Shown: positions 36,046-43,890 of the stretch, one piece after another
Position numbering within the stretch: position 1 is the first letter of the stretch
Layout of the letters: every line of letters starts with the position of its first letter
NCBI RefSeq assembly: GCF_900156745.1
Contig: NZ_LT707065.1
Location: 2,232,001 to 2,296,000, forward strand
DNA length: 64,000 nt
Direction: 5' to 3'
Source: Achromobacter sp. MFA1 R4
GTDB taxonomy: Bacteria > Pseudomonadota > Gammaproteobacteria > Burkholderiales > Burkholderiaceae_B
Notes under the pieces: generated by a model
What the model saw: the letters and a program-made list of their open reading frames with translations, nothing else
Told to the model about the DNA's origin: nothing
Databases searched by the model: none
Translations under genes and position numbers: made by a program

Positions 36046-36614
36046 GTGCCGCTCGCTCCCAAGGTTGCGCCCAACGCGTCGACATGCGCGCGTTCTTGCC
36101 GGACGAGCGCGCGCAGGCGCCCCATCTGCGGTCCGTCCAGGACCGGCAGGTACGCGGACAGCGTATCCAGGCATTTGAGCAGGCCATTCAGGTATTGCAG
36201 CACGCCGGTGGCGGTGTAGGCCGCGTCCAGCGTCTCGGCAAGCACCAGATACAGGCCCAGTTCGCGGAAATCCTCGGGATCGGCGGGCCGCCAGTTTTCG
36301 TTGTACTCGCCATGCACGCGCTTGGTGACCTCGAAGCGCTGCAGAAGGCGGTTCAGGTCGGCGAGCGCCGCGCTTCGCTCATCGCCACCCGCCAGGCTGG
36401 CCTGGATGCGGCGCAACAGGCGCGCGGTGGGACTGGCCGGCGGTTCGGCGCGTGGCGCGGCATCCGGGGTGGGGGCGGCCAGGACCCGCTCGCGCGCTTC
36501 GCGCCAGGCGTCCAGGAAGGCCGTGCCGTGGTAGGCCGTGTACGAGTACGTATTGCGGGCGTCCAGCAGCGGGCCGGCGGCGTAGGGATAGATATCGGCG
36601 TGATCGCTATTCAT
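36042..36614 (-). CDS. Unrecognised protein in the phosphoramidate block
   Basis: The product has 190 residues. I do not recognise the family. The N-terminus carries aromatic residues (DIYPYAAGPLLDARNTYSYT). A proline/alanine-rich segment at about 45-65 is followed by an all-helical C-terminal two thirds (LADLNRLLQRFEVTKRVHGE; LDTLSAYLPVLDGP). There is no signal peptide or membrane helix. It is overlapped 8 bases by the APS-kinase-like gene and 4 bases by the formyltransferase-like gene, so it is firmly part of this operon and probably works with them, perhaps as a partner or scaffold subunit. Confidence 0.7.
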   Translation of the reverse strand: MNSDHADIYPYAAGPLLDARNTYSYTAYHGTAFLDAWREARERVLAAPTPDAAPRAEPPASPTARLLRRIQASLAGGDERSAALADLNRLLQRFEVTKRVHGEYNENWRPADPEDFRELGLYLVLAETLDAAYTATGVLQYLNGLLKCLDTLSAYLPVLDGPQMGRLRALVRQERAHVDALGATLGASGT

Positions 36615-37128
36615 GGAGGCCAGCCTGTTCCAGGACGCTGCGGGCCAGCGCGGAGATGTCTGGGCATTCGCCGGAAGACGGGATGATCATGTCCGCCGTA
36701 TCGGGGCGCGGAAAGGGAATGTCCACGCCCACGACATTGCGCTGCGTCCCGGCGCGCGCCGCGCGATAAAGGCCCTTGGTGTCGCGTCTGGCCAGCGCGT
36801 CCATGTCGGCGTCCATGAACACCTCGAAATAGCGGCTGAAGCGCTGCCGGTTGGCTTTTCGCATCTCCGGAAAGATGGACAGGATGCAGCACACGACGTT
36901 GATGCCCTGGGCATCCAGCATCTTGCACAGGGCGGCGATGCGCTCGGCATTGATGCGGCGGCCTTCGACCGTGTAGGCGGATTCGGAACGGTCATGCGCG
37001 AACACCTCGCGCAGCTCGTCGCCATCGAGCAGCACGGTGTTGCTCGCGGTCAGCCGCCATTGGCGCGCCACTTCCCTGCCCAGGGTCGTCTTGCCCGAAC
37101 CAGACAGTCCCACCAGCCAGATCACCAT
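36607..37128 (-). CDS. Adenylylsulfate-kinase-like protein; probable cytidine diphosphoramidate kinase
   Basis: The 173-residue P-loop kinase has GLSGSGKTT at residues 7-15, LLDGDELREVF with the DGD at 35-37, RRDTKGLYRAARAG and VGVDIPFPRP, the full APS-kinase pattern. C. jejuni Cj1415 is an APS-kinase homologue of the same size that phosphorylates the ribose 3'-OH of cytidine diphosphoramidate. No sulfate-assimilation gene (cysD, cysN, cysH) is near, and the gene lies in the same operon as the three other phosphoramidate enzymes, so that role is more likely. ATG 37128 follows the TagF-like stop by one base. Confidence 0.8.
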   Translation of the reverse strand: MVIWLVGLSGSGKTTLGREVARQWRLTASNTVLLDGDELREVFAHDRSESAYTVEGRRINAERIAALCKMLDAQGINVVCCILSIFPEMRKANRQRFSRYFEVFMDADMDALARRDTKGLYRAARAGTQRNVVGVDIPFPRPDTADMIIPSSGECPDISALARSVLEQAGLHE

Positions 37129-37129
37129 G

Positions 37130-38602
37130 TCAGAAGTTCTCCTTGCCGGGCGCCGGCTCGTCCGCATGGGGGACGAGCCTGTGCAGGTTGGTCAGCGCCT
37201 GCGCCGCGACTTGAGCCGAAAAGCCGAAATGCGGGGCGAAGTACAGGCTGCGCAGGCGGCGCCGCGCGGGCGCCTGCACCTGCCATGTGGTGTCGTCGTC
37301 CAGCAGCCGCGCGATGGCGTGCGCATCGGGCTCCACGCTGACCAGCTCCCGGCGTATCGCGATATCGGGTGAATCGTCGCCGGTGAGCGCATCGTCCGCG
37401 GCGCCCGGCACATTCAGCAGCACCATGCGCTTGTCGGTGTAGATGCCCGCCATGGGCGGGCCGCCATAGTCGAACAGCATGTAGTCCGCCACCTGGTAGA
37501 GAGGCAGATTGTCGGAGGCATCGGCGATGACCTGGGTGAACGGCAGCCGTTTCAGCGCGGCCGCCTTGTCGGGGTCGGCCAGCGGGGTGAGCGGATGCAT
37601 TTTCACCAGGACGTTGTAGCGCGACGTGAGTGCGGCGATTTCCTCGTCGAAATGGCCCAGCGACGAAATCGCGCCCTGCGTGGGCAGCCACACGACGGTC
37701 TTTTTCGACGGGTCGCAGCCCAGCGCCTTGGCAAGGCGCTCCGGGTCCGCCGGCTCGTTGAAGTATCGGTCGAATCGCGGGTAGCCCATCTGCACGATGA
37801 CGGCGTCGCTGGCGTGCGAGAAGTTCGCGGCGTGATAGGGACCGAAGCACAGGATCACGTCATACAGCGAGTTCCAGGCGGACAGGTTCCAGCCGGACTT
37901 GCCAGCGGCGTACATGAACCGGATATTGATCTGCGCCAGGCGCTGGATCAGGGGCTCGCCATGGTCGGACACGGGATGGTTGGAGACGAGATAGCGGTAG
38001 CTGCGCCCGGATGAGAGCACCGCCTCGGAGGTGACGACGTCGCACTTCCAGCGGGTGAAATCCGACACTGACGCGGCCGCGACCGAGCCATGCAGGACGA
38101 CGGCGAAACTGTCCGGGGGGAGCTGGTCCCACACGCATCCGTAGTGGTTGATGAGCTCTTTGGAATGCACCAGGAACGCAATCTTCTCCACCACCTCGGT
38201 CTGCTTGCGCGGTGCGCCCGGCGCGCGCGGCGCGTGCGAGCGGAACAGCGCCGCGTTGCGCGCGAAGAGCGCCATGGTGTCGTGGTGGACACGCTCGGCC
38301 AGCGCGGCGGATTCGGATCCCAATCGGCGCGACAGGCCGTCGAGCTGCGCCGACAATGCGCCGCATTGGCTGGACAGATCAGCGACCTGGCCGGCAAGAC
38401 CGGCTTGTCCCGACTGCAGCACGGCGATATCCCTTACGGCGGCCTCGGCGGGCGCGGACACCGTGTCGATGCGCGCTTCATACGCTTGCAGGCGTTCAGC
38501 AAGCCCATCCAGTTGCTGGTTCAGGGTATCGAACCTGGCATGGGCCTGGTTGACGCCGAGGATCTTGTTGCGGATGTTGCGAAGGAAGGACGTAAGTCGC
38601 AT
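37130..38602 (-). CDS. TagF/CDP-glycerol-glycerophosphotransferase-like protein with N-terminal coiled coil
   Basis: The protein has 490 residues. Residues about 20-115 form a predicted coiled coil (LDGLAERLQAYEARIDTV and further heptads). The C-terminal about 350 residues match the glyphos_transf/TagF fold (VVWLPTQGAISSLG, VLVKMHPLTPL, YMLFDYGGPPMAGIYTDKR). TagF-like enzymes use CDP-activated donors and transfer a phosphoryl-alcohol unit. Placed one base before the CDP-amidate-kinase-like gene, it is a credible transferase for a CDP-phosphoramidate donor. No CDP-glycerol synthesis gene is seen. Alternatively it adds another CDP-linked phospho-unit. Confidence 0.75.
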   Translation of the reverse strand: MRLTSFLRNIRNKILGVNQAHARFDTLNQQLDGLAERLQAYEARIDTVSAPAEAAVRDIAVLQSGQAGLAGQVADLSSQCGALSAQLDGLSRRLGSESAALAERVHHDTMALFARNAALFRSHAPRAPGAPRKQTEVVEKIAFLVHSKELINHYGCVWDQLPPDSFAVVLHGSVAAASVSDFTRWKCDVVTSEAVLSSGRSYRYLVSNHPVSDHGEPLIQRLAQINIRFMYAAGKSGWNLSAWNSLYDVILCFGPYHAANFSHASDAVIVQMGYPRFDRYFNEPADPERLAKALGCDPSKKTVVWLPTQGAISSLGHFDEEIAALTSRYNVLVKMHPLTPLADPDKAAALKRLPFTQVIADASDNLPLYQVADYMLFDYGGPPMAGIYTDKRMVLLNVPGAADDALTGDDSPDIAIRRELVSVEPDAHAIARLLDDDTTWQVQAPARRRLRSLYFAPHFGFSAQVAAQALTNLHRLVPHADEPAPGKENF

Positions 38603-38667
38603 GACACAGGTATTGGCGGTAACGTCCGGGGACGATGGATTCAGGGTACGCGAGCCGGAGCAATTGC

Positions 38668-39627
38668 CTAGCCCTCGCGGCTGCCCGCGGCGTACAGGAA
38701 ACGGAAATAATCGACTCCCGCTGCCGCGGCTGCGGCTGCGCCGCGCTCGGGGTGGTCCAGCAGCGAGATGGCGCGTTCCATCCCCGCCAGCTTCACCTCC
38801 TCGCGCTGGTGGGCGAGCAGCAGCACGCTCAGCTCAAAATCCGACAGCGGCTGTGCGGGATCGGCCACCGGGCTCAACAGCCCGGGAAACAGCGGCCGGA
38901 TCACCTCGGGCCGCGCCAGGCGCAACGCCCGCTTCAGCACCACCGGGATCTCGGCGCGCGCCGCGAAGTCGCGCCGGACGGCGGACAGGTTGCCGACGTG
39001 GCGCCGGTACTTCACGACCCGGTGATCGAACAGCCCGATGCGAAAACCCTGGCCCGTGGCGCGCAGCCAGTAGTCGTAATCCTGCAGCTGGATCAGCCCC
39101 TCATGGAAGCCGCCGAGCGCGTCGGTGACGCGGCGGTGCATCGTGGCGGACGGCGCGCAGAAGTAGTTGTCGTCGAAGAACAGGCTCACGAACACGGAAT
39201 CGTGCCGGCGCGGGTCGAAGAACACGGGGTAGCCCGCGTCGTCCAACGGCTGGCCGTCGTCGTCGATCAGGTCCGGGCGCGAGAACACGATGTCCCACTC
39301 GCCCGATGACAGGATCGACACCTGATGGGCAAGGCGGTCCGGCGTGCACAGGTCGTCGCCGCCCATCAGGGCAATGATCTCGCCCTGGGCCACGCGCAGC
39401 GCCGCATTGGAGGCGGCGCTGGGTCCCCGGTTTTGCTGGCGGATGAGCAGGACGCGTTCGCCGAACCGGCTGGCGACCAGATCGGCGGTGCCGTCCGTGG
39501 AGCCGTCGTCCACGACGATGGCTTGCACGTTGGGATAGCGTTGCGACAGCACGCTGTCGATCGCCTGCACGGCAAGCTCTCCCTGGTTGTAGACAGGGAT
39601 GATCACCGAGACGAGAGGGGCTTGCAT
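38668..39627 (-). CDS. GT2 glycosyltransferase
   Basis: This 319-residue family 2 transferase begins PLVSVIIPVYNQGELAVQAI, with the nucleotide-sugar site VVDDGSTDGTADL and MGGDDLCTPDRLAHQ (the metal-binding Asp pair). No membrane helices are visible, so it is a cytoplasmic or peripheral enzyme. It lies between the aminotransferase and TagF-like genes and may transfer the 3-amino-sugar residue. ATG 39627 is selected because the upstream extension lies inside the aminotransferase gene. Donor and acceptor are unknown. Confidence 0.85.
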   Translation of the reverse strand: MQAPLVSVIIPVYNQGELAVQAIDSVLSQRYPNVQAIVVDDGSTDGTADLVASRFGERVLLIRQQNRGPSAASNAALRVAQGEIIALMGGDDLCTPDRLAHQVSILSSGEWDIVFSRPDLIDDDGQPLDDAGYPVFFDPRRHDSVFVSLFFDDNYFCAPSATMHRRVTDALGGFHEGLIQLQDYDYWLRATGQGFRIGLFDHRVVKYRRHVGNLSAVRRDFAARAEIPVVLKRALRLARPEVIRPLFPGLLSPVADPAQPLSDFELSVLLLAHQREEVKLAGMERAISLLDHPERGAAAAAAAGVDYFRFLYAAGSREG

Positions 39628-39638
39628 GGTGAAACGCG

Positions 39639-40739
39639 TCAGCGCATGAACTGCTTGATGTGCGCGATGACTTCGTCCACCTGGGACAAGGGCATCTGCG
39701 GCCAGATCGGCAGCGACAGGGTCTGCGCGGCGGCCTGGTTGGCCAGCGGCAGGCTGTCGGCGGCGATTTTCAGGTCTGCGTACGCGCCTTGCTGGTGCGG
39801 GGCGATCGGGTAGTGGATGAGGCACGTGACGCCCTGCGCGGCCAAGTGGGCGGCCAGCTCGTCGCGCTTGCTCGTGCGGATCACGTACAGGTGATAAACC
39901 GGCGTGGCGCCGTCGACCGATTGGGGCGTGTGCAGGTCGGCGATGCCTTGCAGGGCGGCGGTGTAGCGCTCGGCGATGGCGCGGCGGCGTTCATTGCCAT
40001 GGTCCAGCGCGGGCAGCTTGACGCGCAGGATGGCGGCCTGCAGTTCGTCCAGGCGCGAGTTCACGCCCGCCACTTCGTGCACGTACTTCTTGTTCGAGCC
40101 GTAGTTGCGCAGGCGGCGCATGTCGGCGGCCAGTTGGTCGTCGTCGGTGACGATCGCGCCGCCGTCGCCCAGGGCGCCGAGGTTCTTGCTGGGATAGAAG
40201 CTGAAGCCGGCCGCGTGGCCGAGCGAGCCGGCGCGCTTGCCCTTGTAGTAGGCGCCGTGCGCCTGGGCCGCGTCTTCCAGCACGAAGAGGTCGAACTCGC
40301 GCGCGACGGCGTTGATGGCGTCCATGTCGGCCGGCGACCCGTACAGATGCACCGGCATGATGGCCTTGGTGCGCGGGGTCACGTGGTCGCGCAGACGCTT
40401 GGCGTCGATGCCGTAAGTGGCCAGGTCGATCTCGACGGGCACCGGCGTGGCGCCGGTCATGGAGACGGCCAGCCAGCTTGCGATGAACGTCTGCGACGGG
40501 ACCAGGACTTCGTCGCCGGGACCGATGCCGCGCGCGCGCAGCGCCAGCGCCAGGGCGTCCAGGCCGTTGCCGACGCCGATGCAGTGCTTGACGCCGCAAT
40601 AGGCGGCGAATTCTTCTTCAAACGCCTGCAGCTCGGGGCCCATGATGATGCTGCCGCTTGCCAGCACACGCGCGAAGGCGTCTTGCAGGCCGTTGCCCAG
40701 TTCGGCGTGGCCGGCGTTGATGTCAAAAAAGGAGATCAT
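39639..40739 (-). CDS. fdtB: DegT/DnrJ/EryC1/StrS aminotransferase, FdtB/QdtB type
   Basis: This 366-residue PLP enzyme forms 3-amino-3,6-dideoxyhexose nucleotides. The PLP lysine is K185 ([16 protein letters not shown]), and DAAQAHGA with D156 contacts the cofactor ring. The start overlaps the ketoisomerase gene by 4 bases (ATGA), which identifies the pair as making dTDP-3-amino-3,6-dideoxy-galactose (Fuc3N) or -glucose (Qui3N) from the RmlB product. The sequence alone does not tell me which isomer. No dedicated acetyltransferase (FdtC) is adjacent. Confidence 0.85.
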   Translation of the reverse strand: MISFFDINAGHAELGNGLQDAFARVLASGSIIMGPELQAFEEEFAAYCGVKHCIGVGNGLDALALALRARGIGPGDEVLVPSQTFIASWLAVSMTGATPVPVEIDLATYGIDAKRLRDHVTPRTKAIMPVHLYGSPADMDAINAVAREFDLFVLEDAAQAHGAYYKGKRAGSLGHAAGFSFYPSKNLGALGDGGAIVTDDDQLAADMRRLRNYGSNKKYVHEVAGVNSRLDELQAAILRVKLPALDHGNERRRAIAERYTAALQGIADLHTPQSVDGATPVYHLYVIRTSKRDELAAHLAAQGVTCLIHYPIAPHQQGAYADLKIAADSLPLANQAAAQTLSLPIWPQMPLSQVDEVIAHIKQFMR

Positions 40740-41188
40740 GATGGGTTCTTCTCGGCAACGGCTTTCAGGAAATCCGCATAGTTGCGGATGTAGTCGGATT
40801 CTTCGTAATGCATGGACGCCAGCACCAGGCAGACGGCGCCGGACGAAAAATTATTGAGCTCACGCCACACCAGCGACTTCATGAGCACGCCCTGGAACGG
40901 ACGATTGCACGTAATCGTGCGCTTCTCGTAGCCGTTGTCCAGCAGCAGGTCGAAACTGCCGGAGATGCCGATGACGAGCTGCTGCAGGTTGTGGTGCGCA
41001 TGGCCGGCGCGCATTTCCCCGCTGGGCACGTCGTACAGGTAGTAGACGCGCTGGATATCGAACGGAATGTGCTTGTTGCCTTCGATGAAGGTCAGGTTGC
41101 CGCGCGGATCGGTAATCTTCGTGAGATCGATGAGCTGGATGGCGTCATCGAGCGACTGCGAGGGTTTGGAGTTCATGTCGTTTCTCAT
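40736..41188 (-). CDS. fdtA: dTDP-4-keto-6-deoxyglucose 3,4-ketoisomerase (FdtA/QdtA, cupin)
   Basis: The 150-residue cupin has the catalytic histidine pair H63 and H65 in [18 protein letters not shown] and [18 protein letters not shown]. It shifts the keto group of dTDP-4-keto-6-deoxyglucose from C4 to C3 before transamination. An alternative ATG at 41176 (four codons in) has a slightly better GAG-type ribosome site. Galacto (FdtA) or gluco (QdtA) outcome cannot be decided by eye. A short tandem repeat lies 15 bases upstream. Confidence 0.87.
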   Translation of the reverse strand: MRNDMNSKPSQSLDDAIQLIDLTKITDPRGNLTFIEGNKHIPFDIQRVYYLYDVPSGEMRAGHAHHNLQQLVIGISGSFDLLLDNGYEKRTITCNRPFQGVLMKSLVWRELNNFSSGAVCLVLASMHYEESDYIRNYADFLKAVAEKNPS

Positions 41189-41202
41189 TTTCTATAGCAT
41201 CC

Positions 41203-41230
41203 GTTGCTGCGTTGCTGCGTTGCTGCGTTG
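41203..41230. repeat. 8-bp tandem repeat upstream of fdtA
   Basis: GTTGCTGC is repeated three times perfectly with a partial fourth copy in the 55-base gap between the GT61 gene and fdtA. It sits just before the fdtA start on the minus strand, where a change in copy number would alter spacing rather than frame. Confidence 0.75.
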
Positions 41231-41243
41231 CCATGGGATGGGT

Positions 41244-43070
41244 CTAAATCTGATCCAGTATTTTCTGGACGTCAATCGAATAATCGTCGTGCACGCTGTA
41301 CTTGTCGTCGCGCACAAAGGCCCGCGGGCCCAGCACGCAGGACACCCGTGCCTGCGACACGCGGCCCAGCAGTTCCCACAGGTACAGCTGGTGGCTCGGA
41401 TGATCCGACGCCAGCACGATGACCTGCGCGCCCGGCTCGGCCCACACCATGTTCGTGAGCTGGGCGCCCGTGGGCGCGACGATGACATCCGCTTCGCGGA
41501 AAATCGCGATCTGCGTCGGGATGTCCAGGTTCTCCGTGCGCATGATCTCGAATCCGCGCGCCGCCAGGGCAGCCTCCAGCTCCTGCTGGTTCGTGAGCTG
41601 CCGCAAACCGCCGCTGCGACCCACGTAGATCCTGCGCCGGCGCCCGCCCGGCTGGGCCGGAAAGTGCGCCTTGCAACGTTCGACCGCGGCACGGATGCGG
41701 GGCACGTCCAGGACCGACAACCGGTTCGCCTCGCCAGCTTCGTAGGAGTCGACCACCGACGAGACGTCCGATGGGTAAAAAAGCGTACCCACCCGATACA
41801 TGGTTTCCGATTCCATGGGCAGGATCGGACGGCCCGGCGTATTGGCCAGTTCCAGCAACTGCAACATATTATTGTGCAATGCGCGCTCGACCAGATACGG
41901 CACGCTGGCAGGCAGTTGCGCTTCCTCGGCCAATATCATCCGGGGCAGCGTTTCCACGACGAAGTGGAAGTAGTTGTTGGAGTACTCGTGCATGAGGTCG
42001 ATGCCGGCCTCGACCCAGTTCGCGGGCTTGAGCAGGAAATCCAGCATCACCTTGCCGTCCGCATCCAGATGCGCATGGCGGTATTTGACGGCGGCGTCCT
42101 TCACGTCGCGGAACGCGGCCATTTCATCGTGCCGGATGTGTCCGCGCGAGGCGAGGTACCGCGTGCCGCCCAGCGCCAGGGCGTTTTCCACCTTGGCGAC
42201 ATAGGGCAGTCCCGGGTAGGGCGCGAGCGGGGTGGTTACGCCCTGCACGCTGCGTTCGGCGGCCTGGAACACGCGCTGCCCGCCTTCGGGCGTGGCAACG
42301 AGCGCCTCGACGCTGGCCAGCGGCAGTTCCAGCGTGCTGGCGACGCTTTCCTGCGAGACCACGGGCGCGGCAAGCAGGCGCGCCAGGGCTTGCTCGTCCG
42401 CGAAATCGTAGGGGCCGCGCACGGCGGTGCGTTCCTCGCGGGCGCCGGCAAGCACATAATGCGTGAAGGGCGTACCCGGCCATTTGGCCACGTCCGGATT
42501 GCGCATCAGATACCACTTCGGGTCGAATCCCGGCCCCGGGCGATAGCCCGCGGCTTCGCCGATCTGCACGAAGTGGGTGAGCGGATCGCGCGGATAGTCC
42601 GCGACTTCCGGATAGGTCTTCAGATACCAGACCGTATCGAAATAGGGGTTGGGGTTGCAGCCCTGGCGAAAACCCGTCGTCATGTAATGGCGCAGCGCCC
42701 CGCCGTCCTGGACGCGGACGATCGGGTACTTGTGCACGTACCACGGCGCGCTGAAGTAGGCGCACGGGCTGCGCCCTTCCATGGCGCCCGCGCTGACGTA
42801 ATGCAGCAGCGGATTCGTGCCCGCGGCCGCCACGTCCGGGTTGTGTTCCAGATACCAGGTGGTGTGGAACAGCGGATGCGGATTCAGGCCCTGGTCGGCG
42901 CCCTCGGACAGGTAATGGGCAATCGGGTTTTCCAAGCTGGCCAGGTCAGGCCGTTGCGTGCGGTACCAGTCGGCATCGAAGAAGTCCGCGAGCGCGGGCC
43001 CCTGCGCGGCCGGCCGGCGGGACAGGCGCGCGAGCGCCCGCTTCAATAGTCTGGGTAGTGCCTTGATCAT
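41244..43070 (-). CDS. GT61 glycosyltransferase with five N-terminal WY repeats
   Basis: The 608-residue protein has two parts. Residues 31 to about 215 hold five repeats of 37-38 residues, each beginning F-x3-WY and containing a P-D/E-V and an HY/HF, for example FHTTWYLEHNPDVAAAG at 69. The C-terminal 300 residues match family 61 (DUF563): HEYSNNYFHFVVETLPRM and IVAPTGAQLTNMVW. GT61 transferases act on surface glycans in bacteria. The repeats probably bind partner enzymes or glycan. It lies between the exporter and amino-sugar genes. Confidence 0.82.
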   Translation of the reverse strand: MIKALPRLLKRALARLSRRPAAQGPALADFFDADWYRTQRPDLASLENPIAHYLSEGADQGLNPHPLFHTTWYLEHNPDVAAAGTNPLLHYVSAGAMEGRSPCAYFSAPWYVHKYPIVRVQDGGALRHYMTTGFRQGCNPNPYFDTVWYLKTYPEVADYPRDPLTHFVQIGEAAGYRPGPGFDPKWYLMRNPDVAKWPGTPFTHYVLAGAREERTAVRGPYDFADEQALARLLAAPVVSQESVASTLELPLASVEALVATPEGGQRVFQAAERSVQGVTTPLAPYPGLPYVAKVENALALGGTRYLASRGHIRHDEMAAFRDVKDAAVKYRHAHLDADGKVMLDFLLKPANWVEAGIDLMHEYSNNYFHFVVETLPRMILAEEAQLPASVPYLVERALHNNMLQLLELANTPGRPILPMESETMYRVGTLFYPSDVSSVVDSYEAGEANRLSVLDVPRIRAAVERCKAHFPAQPGGRRRRIYVGRSGGLRQLTNQQELEAALAARGFEIMRTENLDIPTQIAIFREADVIVAPTGAQLTNMVWAEPGAQVIVLASDHPSHQLYLWELLGRVSQARVSCVLGPRAFVRDDKYSVHDDYSIDVQKILDQI

Positions 43071-43119
43071 CGGGTAGCGCCAGGGGGCCGGACAGGGGTC
43101 ATGGTGATGGCTTCAGGGT

Positions 43120-43863
43120 TCAATGGCCGAAATAGGCCTGGCTGACTTCCTGGGGCGAGCCGTCCATCTTGATGCGGCCATGCTCCAGCCACAGCACGCG
43201 GTTGCAGGTGTGCAGGATCAGGTCCTTGGAATGGCTGGCGATGACCAGGATGCGGGTGGAGGCCACCAGTTCGTTCAGGCGCTGCTCTGCGCGGGCCTTG
43301 AAGCCTTCGTCGCCGACCGACAGCCATTCGTCCATCAGCAGGATCTGGGGGCGGATGACCGTGGAGACGGAAAACGCCAGGCGCAAATGCATGCCCGCGG
43401 AATAGGTGCGAATGGGCATGTCGATGAAGTCGCCCAGTTCCGAGAACTCGATGATCTCTTCGACCTTGTCCTTGATCTCGTTGCGGTTCAGGCCCAGGAG
43501 CGCGCCGCGCAGGAAGATGTTCTCGCGGCCGGTGGATTCGGCGTCGATGCCAAAGCCGATGTCGATCAGCGATCCGATCTCGCCGTCGATCGTGGCGGTG
43601 CCGCTGGACGGGGCATACACGCCGCTCAGCACGCGCAGCAGCGTGCTCTTGCCCGCGCCGTTGTGGCCGAGCAGCCCGACGCGGTCGCCGTCGTTGAGCT
43701 GGAAGGTCAGGTTCTCCAGTGCGCGGATCACGACGCGGCCGGATTGGTCGGCGCTGATCTGGCCGCCGGTGGCGACCTGGAACAGGCGTTTCTTCAGCGA
43801 GCGCGCACTGGCGTTATAGATGGGAAAGTCGACGCAAACCTGGTCGAATTTGATGGATGCCAT
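43120..43863 (-). CDS. wzt: Polysaccharide ABC exporter, ATP-binding subunit (Wzt/KpsT type)
   Basis: The 247-residue ATPase has Walker A GHNGAGKST (66-74), the TagH/Wzt-type signature YSAGMHLRLAFSV and Walker B ILLMDEWLSVGD. With the upstream permease it exports a completed polysaccharide across the inner membrane. The protein ends after the ATPase domain: the C-terminal carbohydrate-binding domain of E. coli O8/O9a Wzt is absent, so export should not depend on a capped chain end read by Wzt. Confidence 0.9.
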   Translation of the reverse strand: MASIKFDQVCVDFPIYNASARSLKKRLFQVATGGQISADQSGRVVIRALENLTFQLNDGDRVGLLGHNGAGKSTLLRVLSGVYAPSSGTATIDGEIGSLIDIGFGIDAESTGRENIFLRGALLGLNRNEIKDKVEEIIEFSELGDFIDMPIRTYSAGMHLRLAFSVSTVIRPQILLMDEWLSVGDEGFKARAEQRLNELVASTRILVIASHSKDLILHTCNRVLWLEHGRIKMDGSPQEVSQAYFGH

Positions 43864-43890
43864 GGTAGCCAGAATCTGTGGAGTGAATGC

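Noticed and set aside
36607-37128. True adenylylsulfate kinase (cysC) of sulfate assimilation
   Set aside because: The motifs allow it, but no cysD/cysN/cysH or sulfotransferase gene is near and the gene is embedded with phosphoramidate-type enzymes.
40736-41188. Second rmlC
   Set aside because: It is a cupin, but the [10 protein letters not shown] histidine pair and short length are those of FdtA-type ketoisomerases, and a standard rmlC is present at 49025-49573.
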